From Tritrichomonas musculus (lineage: Eukaryota; Parabasalia; Tritrichomonadida; Tritrichomonadidae), in contig JAPFFF010000054.1 of the NCBI GenBank assembly GCA_039105265.1, positions 806,001-870,000 on the forward strand: DNA of 64,000 nucleotides, written 5' to 3'. Below, piece after piece: positions 20,545 to 30,900 of the stretch. A program made the translations under genes and the position numbers. The stretch's first letter is position 1, and each line of letters begins with the position of its first letter. The notes below the pieces were generated by a model that had not been told where the DNA came from, did no database searches, and saw nothing but the letters and a program-made list of their open reading frames with translations.

Positions 20545-21162
20545 ATGACAGAAGAACAAGTTATAGATTTTGTTACAATAAATGAGTATCCTGATTATGA
20601 GATACTTAACCAGTATCCATTCACTATTAGACGAAAGGATAATCATTATGAAGTAAAGGAACGAGTAAACAAAAGTAATGGATATCCAAGTGTAAATCTT
20701 AATGGAAACAAGATAGATAAGCATAGAATAATTGCCAAACAGTTCATATCAAATGACGACCCAAAACATAAAACACAAGTGGATCATATATCAAAAGACA
20801 GAACGGATTATCATTTGAGCAATCTTCGTTGGGTTTCAGCAAGTGAAAATAACAGAAATGCTTCATCAAGAAATGGTGTTAAATACGAGTTTGTTGACGA
20901 TATACCAGATGAGGCTATAGTTATTACTCACTATGACCTAAAGAATGAAAGAAGAGTATTTGATGAAAATAAGTATTATTACTATTATGATGAAGAAACG
21001 GAAGAAGATGTTTTCTATGAACAAATAACTGATGATGTTTATAGGATAATGCACATAAATACAGAAAAAGGAGGACGTAAAATGATTAAAACAAGAGATA
21101 TTAATCACAAACCAACTTCTATGTTAATACATACTTTCAAACAACAATACGGATTAGACTAA
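20545..21162 (+). CDS. HNH endonuclease (NUMOD4-HNH type), copy 1
   Basis: 205 residues. The N-terminal YEILNQYPFTIRR segment resembles NUMOD4-like DNA-recognition modules. It is followed by an HNH nuclease core: KHRIIAKQF, VDHISKDRTDYHLSNLRW and ENNRN at about residues 53-110. The C-terminal 80 residues resemble those of the second HNH protein at 23091-23654, so the two are full-length paralogues. Such proteins are typical free-standing homing-type nucleases of viruses and phages. Here the gene follows the major capsid gene with its own T-tract leader. Confidence 0.82.
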   Translation: MTEEQVIDFVTINEYPDYEILNQYPFTIRRKDNHYEVKERVNKSNGYPSVNLNGNKIDKHRIIAKQFISNDDPKHKTQVDHISKDRTDYHLSNLRWVSASENNRNASSRNGVKYEFVDDIPDEAIVITHYDLKNERRVFDENKYYYYYDEETEEDVFYEQITDDVYRIMHINTEKGGRKMIKTRDINHKPTSMLIHTFKQQYGLD

Positions 21163-21198
21163 AAAATTTTAATTATATTTTTTTTATTTCCATACAAA

Positions 21199-21648
21199 AT
21201 GCAAGACCAATATAAAGTATATGATTACATCAATAATGTTATTTCCCTCGCTGATAACCCAGAAGATTTTAAGGAAAGTAATTTCGCTATCCTTTGTGAT
21301 CGATATCCAATTCAACTTTCAAAAAATAAATATTTAGCAAAAGTCATCTACATATCAATTAAGGCGGACAAGAACGTATGGAGGATATATCCAGACAAAA
21401 TTAAAGAATATGATATAGAACACATAGTATTAAATACTAACTCAAGAAGGAAAATTAATTATAAAATGCAAGAGTTTTTTGTTAATGGTTCAAATAAGGA
21501 ACAAGAATATGGAGAATACAGTTACTACAATTATTCAATAGAATTAGCATCTAAAAAGACTAAAACAATGATAGAGGAATTACGTAAGAAATATGAATTA
21601 AATACACCCGAACTATTTATTGGTCTCCATCAAGAGCTAGTTCTGTAA
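21199..21648 (+). CDS. small Polinton protein (unknown)
   Basis: 149 residues, mixed charged and aromatic, no motif that I recognise and no membrane segment. It sits between HNH copy 1 and another small protein in the same orientation. The start ATG is preceded by a T8 run 15 bases upstream, the arrangement shared by neighbouring genes. Confidence 0.55.
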   Translation: MQDQYKVYDYINNVISLADNPEDFKESNFAILCDRYPIQLSKNKYLAKVIYISIKADKNVWRIYPDKIKEYDIEHIVLNTNSRRKINYKMQEFFVNGSNKEQEYGEYSYYNYSIELASKKTKTMIEELRKKYELNTPELFIGLHQELVL

Positions 21649-21686
21649 GTCGGAATCTCGACTGACCAATTTTTTTTGAAAAAGAA

Positions 21687-22115
21687 ATGAATAAGTACGG
21701 AAAACCCAATTCAACAACAGTTGGAGCAGAGGGGACAATGTTTAATGAAGGAACTAAGACTGAGAAGACAATAGAGTTTAATCACTTTGGCATATTTTCT
21801 AATGACAATACTTACGCAGTTACGTTTAACCCAAGAATTAATAGACCACCAACAAAGTATATGGAAAACAAACCAGTCAAACCACCAAAGAGTAATCAAC
21901 ATAAAACAAAACCATTACACGAACCACCTGTTAGTATTACAGATGGAGGGTATTATTTGAAGAAAGATAAAGCACCTAAAGCACCTATTCTTCCTCCATA
22001 CTTAAAGAAACCAGAGAAATTAGGAGAAATACAAGGTAGAGCGGATGAAAGAAATAAAGGAAGGATTGGATACTTTAAACCAATTAATGTTAAGCAAGCT
22101 AATATTCATTACTGA
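21687..22115 (+). CDS. small basic Pro/Lys-rich Polinton protein (unknown)
   Basis: 142 residues, basic, with several Pro-Pro-Lys clusters in its middle and little predicted order. Family unknown. A T8 run lies about 10 bases before the ATG. It belongs to the rightward block between the capsid gene and the convergent polymerase block. Confidence 0.55.
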   Translation: MNKYGKPNSTTVGAEGTMFNEGTKTEKTIEFNHFGIFSNDNTYAVTFNPRINRPPTKYMENKPVKPPKSNQHKTKPLHEPPVSITDGGYYLKKDKAPKAPILPPYLKKPEKLGEIQGRADERNKGRIGYFKPINVKQANIHY

Positions 22116-22143
22116 TTGATTATCAACTTTTTTTCGAAAGGAA

Positions 22144-22671
22144 ATGATAAAGAAGAGATCCAACAATGCCGGAGTTAACGCGAACGTTTCATTAGAACCT
22201 CAAGCAGCAGCACAGTCAACAAGCAATATAAATAATAATATTATTATAAACAAAAGGGATGATGGAAAAGAAGAAATTGTTATCACTCGTAATGTTGAAT
22301 TAGAAGAGAATCAAGAAGAAGAAACAAAGGATGTTAAGTACGTGATACTTGAAACGTATGCAAAAATATTGTTAGACCAGGACAAAGCATTATTATCCAA
22401 CTTAATATCAAAGAATTGTATAATTGTCCCTGTTACTGCCTTATCTAATATAATTAAAACAATTATTAAGGCGGAGGTGGTAGAAATAAGTCTTGATGAG
22501 GATGTAGGTTGTTGTGCAGGGAAAGCTAATCCAATACGTAAGATAGATTCCATTAAGATAGTAAATGATAATGGAGAAGTATGTACTGATTTCAAACAAG
22601 TATATAACAAAGAATATAATGAATTAGTTAACAAATATCATTTGTGTCTTAAGCATGCAGTTAATATGTAA
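22144..22671 (+). CDS. small acidic Polinton protein (unknown)
   Basis: 175 residues. The first 45 are Asn/Gln-rich and probably disordered. An acidic linker is followed by a compact domain of about 110 residues with alternating hydrophobic segments and several cysteines (a CC pair near 122-123). I do not recognise it. A T7 run precedes the ATG. Confidence 0.55.
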   Translation: MIKKRSNNAGVNANVSLEPQAAAQSTSNINNNIIINKRDDGKEEIVITRNVELEENQEEETKDVKYVILETYAKILLDQDKALLSNLISKNCIIVPVTALSNIIKTIIKAEVVEISLDEDVGCCAGKANPIRKIDSIKIVNDNGEVCTDFKQVYNKEYNELVNKYHLCLKHAVNM

Positions 22672-22700
22672 TTATTATTTGTTTTTTTATTTTTATCAAA

Positions 22701-22982
22701 ATGACGAGTAAAATAGACCTAAACCAATTCAAGAAAACAGAAGTAATAAAGAAATTGTCCAAATCGAAATCAAGTGAGAATCTGACGTCAATGGATACCC
22801 CGAAAAGAGGCAGGAAGAGTAAATATAATACCCCTGAAGAAAGACTTGAAGCCAGACGACAACAACAAAAAGAATATAGACAAAGAAAGAAGCAAGAGTT
22901 AGAGGAATTGAAGAAAATTGCTCAATTCGCTGCGAGCACTCGCGAAGCTCAAATAGTTACTGCTGAGAAGAAAGAAGCATGA
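22701..22982 (+). CDS. small very basic Polinton protein, bZIP-like/AT-hook-like
   Basis: 93 residues. A KRGRKS segment resembling an AT-hook is followed by a long Arg/Gln/Lys/Glu helix (EARRQQQKEYRQRKKQELEE) that looks like a bZIP basic region, with only a short, poorly leucine-zippered continuation. It probably binds DNA, either as a regulator or as a packaging protein; that is inference from composition. It is the last gene of the rightward block and faces the leftward HNH-polymerase pair. Confidence 0.55.
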   Translation: MTSKIDLNQFKKTEVIKKLSKSKSSENLTSMDTPKRGRKSKYNTPEERLEARRQQQKEYRQRKKQELEELKKIAQFAASTREAQIVTAEKKEA

Positions 22983-23090
22983 AAACAAAAAACCTTCATC
23001 TTATTTTTGGTTTGGGTTAACAGGTTAGATCTAACCCTATTTTTCTAACCATTCACAGCCATCTGATAAACAAAAATATAGGATGATTTT

Positions 23091-23654
23091 TTAGATATCA
23101 TAACGTTTACGGAATTGTTTTATACTTATTTTTCTTAGCTTACCATTTACATCTTTCATAAATACACACTCAGATCCTCTATCATTATTTATATGCAATC
23201 TTCTATACATGTCGTCATGAGTTTTCAAATAAAACTGTTCATCAACTAAGTTAAAGTAATAATTATGAAATTCATGTTCACCATATCTTGTAATTTCAAA
23301 AGATTCATCTTCATCAAGTTTATCAATGAATGTGTACTCAATACCTCCTTGCTTAGACTTGTTCATACAGTTTTCCTGATTTGTAATCCACCTTAAGTTC
23401 TCTATTCTATAATCAGCTCTATTATGATTAATATGATCCACTTGAGGTAAGTTATCAGGGTTTGGTATAAACTGTTGTGCTATAATCCTGTGCTTCTTAA
23501 AATGTTTTCCATTTAATTTTATAACAGCATAACCTTTTCTATCAAACCACTCACTAATTTCATATCCATCTCTTTTTCTCCTAATTGTGAATGGATATTT
23601 ATCTAATATTTCATAATCCATGAAATCTTTTAGGGCGATATATTTAGCTTCCAT
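23091..23654 (-). CDS. HNH endonuclease (NUMOD4-HNH type), copy 2
   Basis: 187 residues, clearly paralogous to the protein at 20545-21162: YEILDKYPFTIRR at the start, KHRIIAQQF, VDHINHNRADYRIENLRW and EN.MNKS in the HNH core, and a matching C-terminal domain. It lies 11 bases downstream of the polymerase gene in the same orientation and may be co-transcribed with it. Nucleases placed next to polymerase genes are common in viral homing systems; that role is inferred. Confidence 0.82.
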   Translation of the reverse strand: MEAKYIALKDFMDYEILDKYPFTIRRKRDGYEISEWFDRKGYAVIKLNGKHFKKHRIIAQQFIPNPDNLPQVDHINHNRADYRIENLRWITNQENCMNKSKQGGIEYTFIDKLDEDESFEITRYGEHEFHNYYFNLVDEQFYLKTHDDMYRRLHINNDRGSECVFMKDVNGKLRKISIKQFRKRYDI

Positions 23655-23665
23655 GTATACTAAAA

Positions 23666-26600
23666 TTAAAATTTCATCTTTCTTTCAAAAACCGGAATAT
23701 TAATTTGTTGATAAGAATTACTCTTTCTGAAGCAATTGGAACCATCTAATAAATTAAATGTTATTTCTTCTCCGTGATACATCCTTTCATATAACTCCTC
23801 TACTGTAATATTCATTCGTTTACACTTGTTTAATATGCATTGCTTGGGTACTCCACGCATACGGATGTGATAGCCTTCATTACCTTTTTCATCAACGAGG
23901 ATATCTAAGTAACTTTTCTTTCCTAATGCTATTAATTTCCTGGAATGAACACTACCGACAGCACCATTAAACGAATCAAAGTCACAATGAAACTGTGTCA
24001 TCTTCTTACCAATCAACTCCTTCCCATATTTTTTCTTGAACACCTCAGCTATCCTTGGTACATCTATTTCTCTAACGTGTACGCTATCTGTATCTGTATA
24101 GTAGATGTCTATTCCATTTTGCTCAGCTGTACTCATTACCCTATTCATAAGATGTTTGCTCCATGACAAGACACTAGCACCAAAATGAGGTAAATTAAAA
24201 TGACTGTTTATTGGTTTAACCTTCTTAACATATACATTATCAATTGACTTGTTCTCTATCACCTCTGTTATGTAATTATAGTTCTTCCATATATATTTAA
24301 TGGCTTTATCTTTTGGTATACATTTAGTTTCAGTTGTTGTTGCCTTTAGGATAGATTTTCCGTAAATGGAATTAAGAAGTAGTTTAATGGTTTGTTGCAA
24401 TGGATTGTTAGCATCTTGGTATCTCCTTCTTAGATTGAACAATTTCTCTATAAATACATTAATCTTGTTGTTGAATCCTTTGTCAAAGTAATATCCTCTA
24501 ATAAACTCATAATCGAAATCATAAAACTCCATCAAGTCCATAAAAGCTCTCTTGTCTATGTAATAATTGTTGATGGGGTTGTTGTTAAATATTTTTGACC
24601 CTTGATCATTCCTACTAAATATTTGACCAAATTTATATGGTTTGTCAGCCTTGCACTTGATCTTCTTGATATTGATTTCAATGAAGAACTGATCAAAATC
24701 TAATAATTCTTTCGTAAACATATCCGATGGGCCCGCACGATTAGTACCTGAGGCCTCCAGGCGAATTACTTCTGGCACTCCTTTAGGTACACCAGACATA
24801 ATACTCATTGCACTAGGATATAAACTGACTGCATCAAAATCTTGTATCCTTTCCTCTATATATTGCTTTTCATTATTAGCTGTCATTGTTCTACCTCCAC
24901 TAACGCATCTCTGAATGAAGTTTTGTGGTTTACCACTAAGTTGATAACACCCATCAAAGCAACCAAATTTATATGCATAATAGTAGCCAATAGAGCTAAT
25001 GGATATAAAGTTATGGACATCAAGCATCTTTGTCTTCGTCTGCTTAAATACTTCTACCAGATCTCTATTAAATTTCTCTACTCCCTTCATCAATACTATG
25101 CAATCCAGTTTGCAATAATAGATGGCATACTTCATAATATCAATAGCTCCTCCAACATATGCACCACAAGCTTTTGCATTATCTATTAATTGCTTCCAGT
25201 CTTGTTTTATCTGTGTCAATGGTTTCTTGTCTTGGTTCTCTAAGTAATACTGTAGTTGAAATTCAAGCGCAGAGACAGTTTTCCTATTTATGTTCCTTTC
25301 AGTATATATTTTATATGCCATTACCTCTTTATGAACTGGTAACTGAAACATCTTACCAAATGAAGCTAATGCAGCAGGGATGATAGAGTAGCTATTGCGG
25401 AAAGTTAATCTCTTGTTAGGTTTATACTTTGTCATGACTATTTGCAGAATCGTTCCACTTCTCTCTGTTATTTGTACATCCCATCCAGGAGTATTTATAA
25501 AGAAACAAGCATCATATTTAAGGTTATGGAAGTAAATGAGAGAATTGTTCTCCAATGACTTTAGTAATCTGTCAGCGATATTCTCCCCATCAAATATCAT
25601 TTTATGAATTAACTCTTTGGTCCTGTACACAGTAATATTTAGATAAGGCATATGGGGTGATACAGTGGTATTAGTTTCAAAATCAGAATAATAAATCCTA
25701 CTCCACTCTCTCTCCTTTTTCGTCTCTGATGAATCTATTAGTTTACAGCACAATTCAGGATCATATTCAAGGTCTGTATAATCCGCTAAGTGAGAGTTGT
25801 ATTCATTCGTTGCTAAGATATTCATTTCACAGTTCTTTATCTCTCTGAACTTTCCTTCTTTAAATAGCTTGCGAAATATTGCCATAGGTTTAACACCATT
25901 TAGGGGTTTATATATCATGTAATGGTTCTTGTACAGTAATAAGTCAACAATTCGGTCAAACTCTTTGGCCCATGGTCTCTTTCTTGTATCTATTTTTATT
26001 TGTAGTTGGCTTCTTTCATCATATTTCTCATCAATCCTTCTTACAACAAAATGGCATTTAAACTGCTTGGCTATATCGTATATCAAGTTATTGGGGATTA
26101 ACCTAGTCTTGACCATAAAGCGTAAATAATTAATTTCCTCATCAGTGAATACTCCAGACTGAATGCAAGCATATACCAAACAATTGTCTTTATAGTTCTT
26201 CTTATCAACTGTCTTGAATATTTGGTACTGTGATAAGTCTAAATCAGAAAGATTAATATAAGGGAAGAATCCACCTTCTGGATTATCGCGATAATCTTCG
26301 TCGACTTCAACTTCTTCTTCATACAACTTACCTTTATTATCTTCTTTATTAATAGTGAATGATGTTTGCTTGCCTCTCTTTCTATTTTTAATGAAGAGCA
26401 ACTGGTATTTTGCAGGGATGAATACATTGCCAACCCAAGGATTATTGTCTGAACAGTCATCATTCAAGTCTATTGTCCCTGATATATGTCCTATTGTTGA
26501 ATCTAATCTTCGTGCCTTGGAAAGTGTAAACCATTTGTATTCCTCACCACCTAATGATTCGCTTTTTACTACTATATTCTTCTTGTTCTCTTTGTGTAAT

Positions 26601-26818
26601 TGTCTTAATGTTTCAGTGAAAGCAAGTCTCTTATCTTCATCATCACCTATATCTATGTCAAATGATATTTCTTTCTTAGCCTTGGTCATGAATTCTTTCA
26701 AATATTTCTTGAACTTTCGTTTGTCTCTTACGTCTTTCACCCTTTGCTTATACTCTTTTCTTGCTTCCGTTCTTGCAGTCGAATAGAGGTCAACTGATAT
26801 ATCAAAGAGGTATGTCAT
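23666..26818 (-). CDS. Polinton protein-primed DNA polymerase B with long N-terminal extension
   Basis: A 1050-residue replicative polymerase that would copy the linear element DNA from a protein primer. Exonuclease motifs: SDFET at about 378-382, HNLKYDACFF at about 431-440, YYCKLDC at about 567-573. Polymerase motifs: DFDAVSLYPS at 660-669 (A), KLLLNSIYGKS at 812-822 (B), YTDTDS at 907-912 (C) and KKSY at about 967-970. The first 370 residues are additional. Within them, residues 205-305 (DNCLVYAC around 211-218, KNHYMIY at 297-303) look like a Cys/His papain- or OTU-like fold; this part is a weak inference. It is transcribed divergently from the GIY-YIG gene, 55 bp apart. Confidence 0.92.
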   Translation of the reverse strand: MTYLFDISVDLYSTARTEARKEYKQRVKDVRDKRKFKKYLKEFMTKAKKEISFDIDIGDDEDKRLAFTETLRQLHKENKKNIVVKSESLGGEEYKWFTLSKARRLDSTIGHISGTIDLNDDCSDNNPWVGNVFIPAKYQLLFIKNRKRGKQTSFTINKEDNKGKLYEEEVEVDEDYRDNPEGGFFPYINLSDLDLSQYQIFKTVDKKNYKDNCLVYACIQSGVFTDEEINYLRFMVKTRLIPNNLIYDIAKQFKCHFVVRRIDEKYDERSQLQIKIDTRKRPWAKEFDRIVDLLLYKNHYMIYKPLNGVKPMAIFRKLFKEGKFREIKNCEMNILATNEYNSHLADYTDLEYDPELCCKLIDSSETKKEREWSRIYYSDFETNTTVSPHMPYLNITVYRTKELIHKMIFDGENIADRLLKSLENNSLIYFHNLKYDACFFINTPGWDVQITERSGTILQIVMTKYKPNKRLTFRNSYSIIPAALASFGKMFQLPVHKEVMAYKIYTERNINRKTVSALEFQLQYYLENQDKKPLTQIKQDWKQLIDNAKACGAYVGGAIDIMKYAIYYCKLDCIVLMKGVEKFNRDLVEVFKQTKTKMLDVHNFISISSIGYYYAYKFGCFDGCYQLSGKPQNFIQRCVSGGRTMTANNEKQYIEERIQDFDAVSLYPSAMSIMSGVPKGVPEVIRLEASGTNRAGPSDMFTKELLDFDQFFIEINIKKIKCKADKPYKFGQIFSRNDQGSKIFNNNPINNYYIDKRAFMDLMEFYDFDYEFIRGYYFDKGFNNKINVFIEKLFNLRRRYQDANNPLQQTIKLLLNSIYGKSILKATTTETKCIPKDKAIKYIWKNYNYITEVIENKSIDNVYVKKVKPINSHFNLPHFGASVLSWSKHLMNRVMSTAEQNGIDIYYTDTDSVHVREIDVPRIAEVFKKKYGKELIGKKMTQFHCDFDSFNGAVGSVHSRKLIALGKKSYLDILVDEKGNEGYHIRMRGVPKQCILNKCKRMNITVEELYERMYHGEEITFNLLDGSNCFRKSNSYQQINIPVFERKMKF

Positions 26819-26873
26819 TTAAGTGTAAATAAGAAATAAAAAAATATCACGCTAAATATTTATTAACCCTAAA

Positions 26874-27197
26874 ATGGTAGAATACATATATTTGATTCGT
26901 GAAAGGGAATTTTCTTATTCTAATCAACCTGTATACAAAATTGGTAGAACAAATAAGATTGCAACAAGAATGGGACAATATCCAAAAGACAGCGAAGTAT
27001 ATATAATTGAAGCAGTAAGTGATTCAGTAAAAGTGGAAAAAGAATTAATAACAATATTTGAAGAAAATTATAAGAGAGCAACAACAAGAGATGGAACAGC
27101 ATTTATAGGTAATGAGTACTTTGTTGGGAATGTGAATGAAATGATATATATTATTAGGACTTATATCCAATATCATTGTCCCAGAGCTATCATTTAG
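26874..27197 (+). CDS. GIY-YIG-like nuclease domain protein (T5orf172/MUG113 type)
   Basis: 107 residues: a short single domain beginning VEYIYLIRE and YKIGRT at about residues 2-27, the shape of the GIY-YIG variant called T5orf172/MUG113. A conserved-looking E in a helix and an Asn/Tyr-rich end follow. Such domains cut DNA and are common in large DNA viruses. It diverges from the polymerase gene and its 3' end overlaps the convergent gene at 27190 by 8 bases. Confidence 0.65.
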   Translation: MVEYIYLIREREFSYSNQPVYKIGRTNKIATRMGQYPKDSEVYIIEAVSDSVKVEKELITIFEENYKRATTRDGTAFIGNEYFVGNVNEMIYIIRTYIQYHCPRAII

Positions 27198-27921
27198 TAA
27201 GGATGTCATATATATCAGCCTCTTGGCTTGGTTTTATTTTTAAGGTAATGAAGAGAGGAGATTTTAATATTACTGGTTGAAACATGAAATCAACTAATCT
27301 CATTTCCAAATATTTTAATGAATCCGTATTAACTTTTATTTTTATTGGCTTAGTCATGTCATAGTTAACTATCATTGCCTCTTGATCCATTATCATTGTG
27401 TCAATGTTTGCTAGGATGCTTGGGGTATATTCTTGGTCTCCAATTGATGAATGAGTTGCTACACCCTGTAATGAAACTAAATACAACTTATTGGCAAAAT
27501 CAAGTATAGGTAGATCAGGTACATTTTTTTCTTCATTAGCTTTTACATCAAATTCCTTGCAGTTGAACAAACCAGTAATCAATTTTGCTCTATGACTTCC
27601 TTCCTTGAATGTAATATTTTCAGTAGATGTTAATGATATGGTTCTGTTATTGATATTCTTGAAGGTGATAGTAGTCTGACGAGAATTTAGAAATTTGACT
27701 AGATATCCAAATGAATAGGTATACATCTCCTCGAAATCAATTCGTACCTCATCATTAGCTGTTTCAAATATTAAATAATCTTCCGCAGTTGTCATCAATA
27801 TGTTGGCTTTGGTATTAATAGATGAAACATAGTACTTCACGTATGGACATTTCCATGGGATATCAATATTAAGTCTTACCGTATTGTAATTACCTGGTTG
27901 ACTCTGAACACTATACAACAT
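27190..27921 (-). CDS. beta-rich Polinton protein, candidate minor capsid (penton) protein
   Basis: 243 residues dominated by short hydrophobic strands, with no membrane segment and no enzyme motif. The size, beta character and presence of one copy next to other putative virion genes would suit the penton-like minor capsid protein every Polinton needs, and I find no better candidate in the element. No diagnostic motif is visible, so this is inference. The gene is divergent from the giant gene starting at 27940 with only 18 bases between the two ATGs, so both promoters must overlap. Confidence 0.45.
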   Translation of the reverse strand: MLYSVQSQPGNYNTVRLNIDIPWKCPYVKYYVSSINTKANILMTTAEDYLIFETANDEVRIDFEEMYTYSFGYLVKFLNSRQTTITFKNINNRTISLTSTENITFKEGSHRAKLITGLFNCKEFDVKANEEKNVPDLPILDFANKLYLVSLQGVATHSSIGDQEYTPSILANIDTMIMDQEAMIVNYDMTKPIKIKVNTDSLKYLEMRLVDFMFQPVILKSPLFITLKIKPSQEADIYDILTK

Positions 27922-27939
27922 AATTTAATTTCTGATAAA

Positions 27940-30900
27940 ATGTCTTTGGCACTGTATTCTGCAAAGAGCAAGGAAGCATATAAACTCAAATCAAATGATA
28001 TAGAAATCACTATTGATGAAGAAGATGGTAAACGACTAAACATTGAAAACACTATTGAACCTGGCGAAATGGTGCAATTTAATTGTATCTACAACAAAGC
28101 TGAAATAGATGAAAAAATAGTTGGTGATTATTTCGAAAAAAATGGATTCGAAAACTTTGGTGCGCTTAATCTTATGGCAGGGAAAGGTATTTATACATGG
28201 AATACTGACGGTACACTGACACCAAAAATACAATATTGTGCAAGCTTCAATAAGCTCTATGAAAGACTACGAGATAGTGCTACTAATTTACATACCTTTC
28301 TAGCTAAAATGAAGGATGACGTAGATTCTGGTATTGCACCTGGTGCTACATTAAACTATTTTACAGGTGAGGTAAATGATAAAGAAATAATAACAGAATC
28401 ATATGATGTTAGTACACACAAGAAACTAATAGAAGCACTTACACAGAATCATCAAGGTATGCTAAATGTAATGAACTTAATGATTAAAAATATAGATGAT
28501 GTAAATAATGCAATTGCACCTAGTATTGATTGGTCTAAACTATCTGATTTAAAAATAATTGTTGAACATGTAGATAAAACTACTCAAGCCTTAACTTATG
28601 AAACGGAGGACAAGAAACCAGAAAGTATGGACGCTATAATACAAGATATAAGTACAAGTAATGAAAATATATCTAAATGGATAGCAAATAATACTGTTAA
28701 TTTTACTGAGGTAGAACCTGTTAAATATGTTGATGAAAAGGTTAATGAAACTACTAATGAAACTACCTATGATGTCAATGAGACTAACATAACTAACATG
28801 AAAGACTTTGTTAATAAAACAAATACAACAGCTGCTAATATTACTAAATGGATAGATGCGTTAAATGATCAAACCATAAGTTATGAGACCCTCTTGAACT
28901 TAACAGGTGGGAATACTTCTATGTGCTTAATTAATAAAACAACTGGTGAACCAGAAATACATGAGGTTAAAATAGAAATTGATGAAACAACACCTACTCC
29001 TACACCTGAACCTACTCCTACACCTACTCCTACACCTACACCTACGCCTACACCTACACCTACTCCAACTGAGCCACCAAATGAGTTAGTTAACCAAGAT
29101 GATATGGTTTATGAAATTCCCACTACTGATGAATTAAAGAATTTGATAACAAATAAGATTCCAGTTAATAATGCCCCTGAAGAACTCACAATCAATGTAT
29201 CTAAGTATTGGTTATATAGTAAAAAGACAATTGGATGGATAAAAGGCTTATTGTATAATATAATTTCGACTACTCTATATCTTGCTAAGATGTCTTTTAA
29301 ATTAACCTATAAAACAATCGATTACGCCTTTATTCAAACCCTGAAAACATTATATAATATATATTATTTTCTCTGGTCTCATTTTAAATGTATTGTGTTT
29401 GAAGGGTATCGAAACGTAAAAGACGCACTTACAGGGGAGATAAAAGAAGAAAATATAGTATTTAAAGTAACTAACTATGATAGTGAAATAGAAAATTTTG
29501 TTGGTGAAATAGACCCTGACTTTGAAGAAATGCTAGAGGGTTTTAAGGAAATCACACCAACTACTAAAACAGTTGATGAGTTGAAGAAGAAAGGATATAA
29601 AGAAGTTAATGTTGCATGTACATCATGGGAAGTATTCTGGGGAAACGCTTGGAAGTTAATTAAAAGACCATTTATAGCTTTATGGAATGGAGTTAAGAAG
29701 TTTGGTAATGATACATATTTATTCTTTACAGGTGAAGATAATGATGGTAGAGGAACATATTGGGAAAATTGTCCTCATATGTTGAGGATTACAATAATAG
29801 CTTTCGTCTTGGGTGGTGCAGCAGTTTCTATCGGAGCTCTTGCAGTTTTGTATGTAATATGTCCAATCGCTGAAAAACTCTTTAATGGATTTGAATATAT
29901 TATGATCAAATTATCGGGTAATGACCCAGTTCCTATTGCTTATGCTCGTACATTAGCAGAAGATGCCATAGTAGACCCTGATGGAAATAAGATAGATATT
30001 GATATTGATTATGAACTATTAGAAATATTTAGACAAGAATATAATGCAAAAGTAGTAGACTACAAGGTTATGAATAATGAGATATCAACTCCTTCTACTG
30101 ACTCTAAATATTTTACATTAAAAGAATCAGATCAATTATATTTATATAGACCATCAAAAGTATATGAAGAATCTAATTATTATTGTATGAGATGGGATAT
30201 AGATAAAGATTATGATTTATCATTGAATATGGTATTTAGGTTCAAGGACTATTTATTTAGGCACACTTGGGAATTAATATGGGATGGAAAAAATTGGACA
30301 GGAAATAACTGTCAAAATGTGTTTACAGCAAAAATATCATACATGAATAATAATAGCGGAGCTCCAGCAATAATAATTAAAAAGAACGAACTAATTGGGA
30401 AATGGATAAAAGGAACAATAAAAGAAGATTTAACAGATGATGATAATTATGCTCACATACTAAAAGACTATCTTACAAATTGGAGAGTTGTTAAGAAAGA
30501 TGGAACCATATTAAACGTAGGAACAACTGCAGTTTTTGATCCTAGCAGTTCAGGTACATTCACACAAGATGGAAATAAATATGAACAAGCTAGAATGTAT
30601 GTTGATGCACCAAGCGGATTAAAAGAAGAAGACGGATTATATGTTTATGCAGATTTAAATATTAATGGAAACATAACAGAATTAAAATGGGATTGTCATC
30701 CTGAACACTGTATTAATTCTGGAGTCATGCACACTTATGGATCAAATCCTTGTCTAGAATCATTTAATTATCAGCGAGAAAAAAGACATTCCATAAAAAT
30801 CATTGAAGGATTTAACCATAAGAGCATTCGAATATACATGGAAAAAGAATTATTTGAATTTGATGTAAAAGTTAATCCATTTAACATAATCTTACAAGAA

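Noticed and set aside
24842-26786. Several plus-strand frames opposite the polymerase gene
   Set aside because: Antisense shadows; no motif, no start signals, and the minus strand carries clear polymerase motifs.
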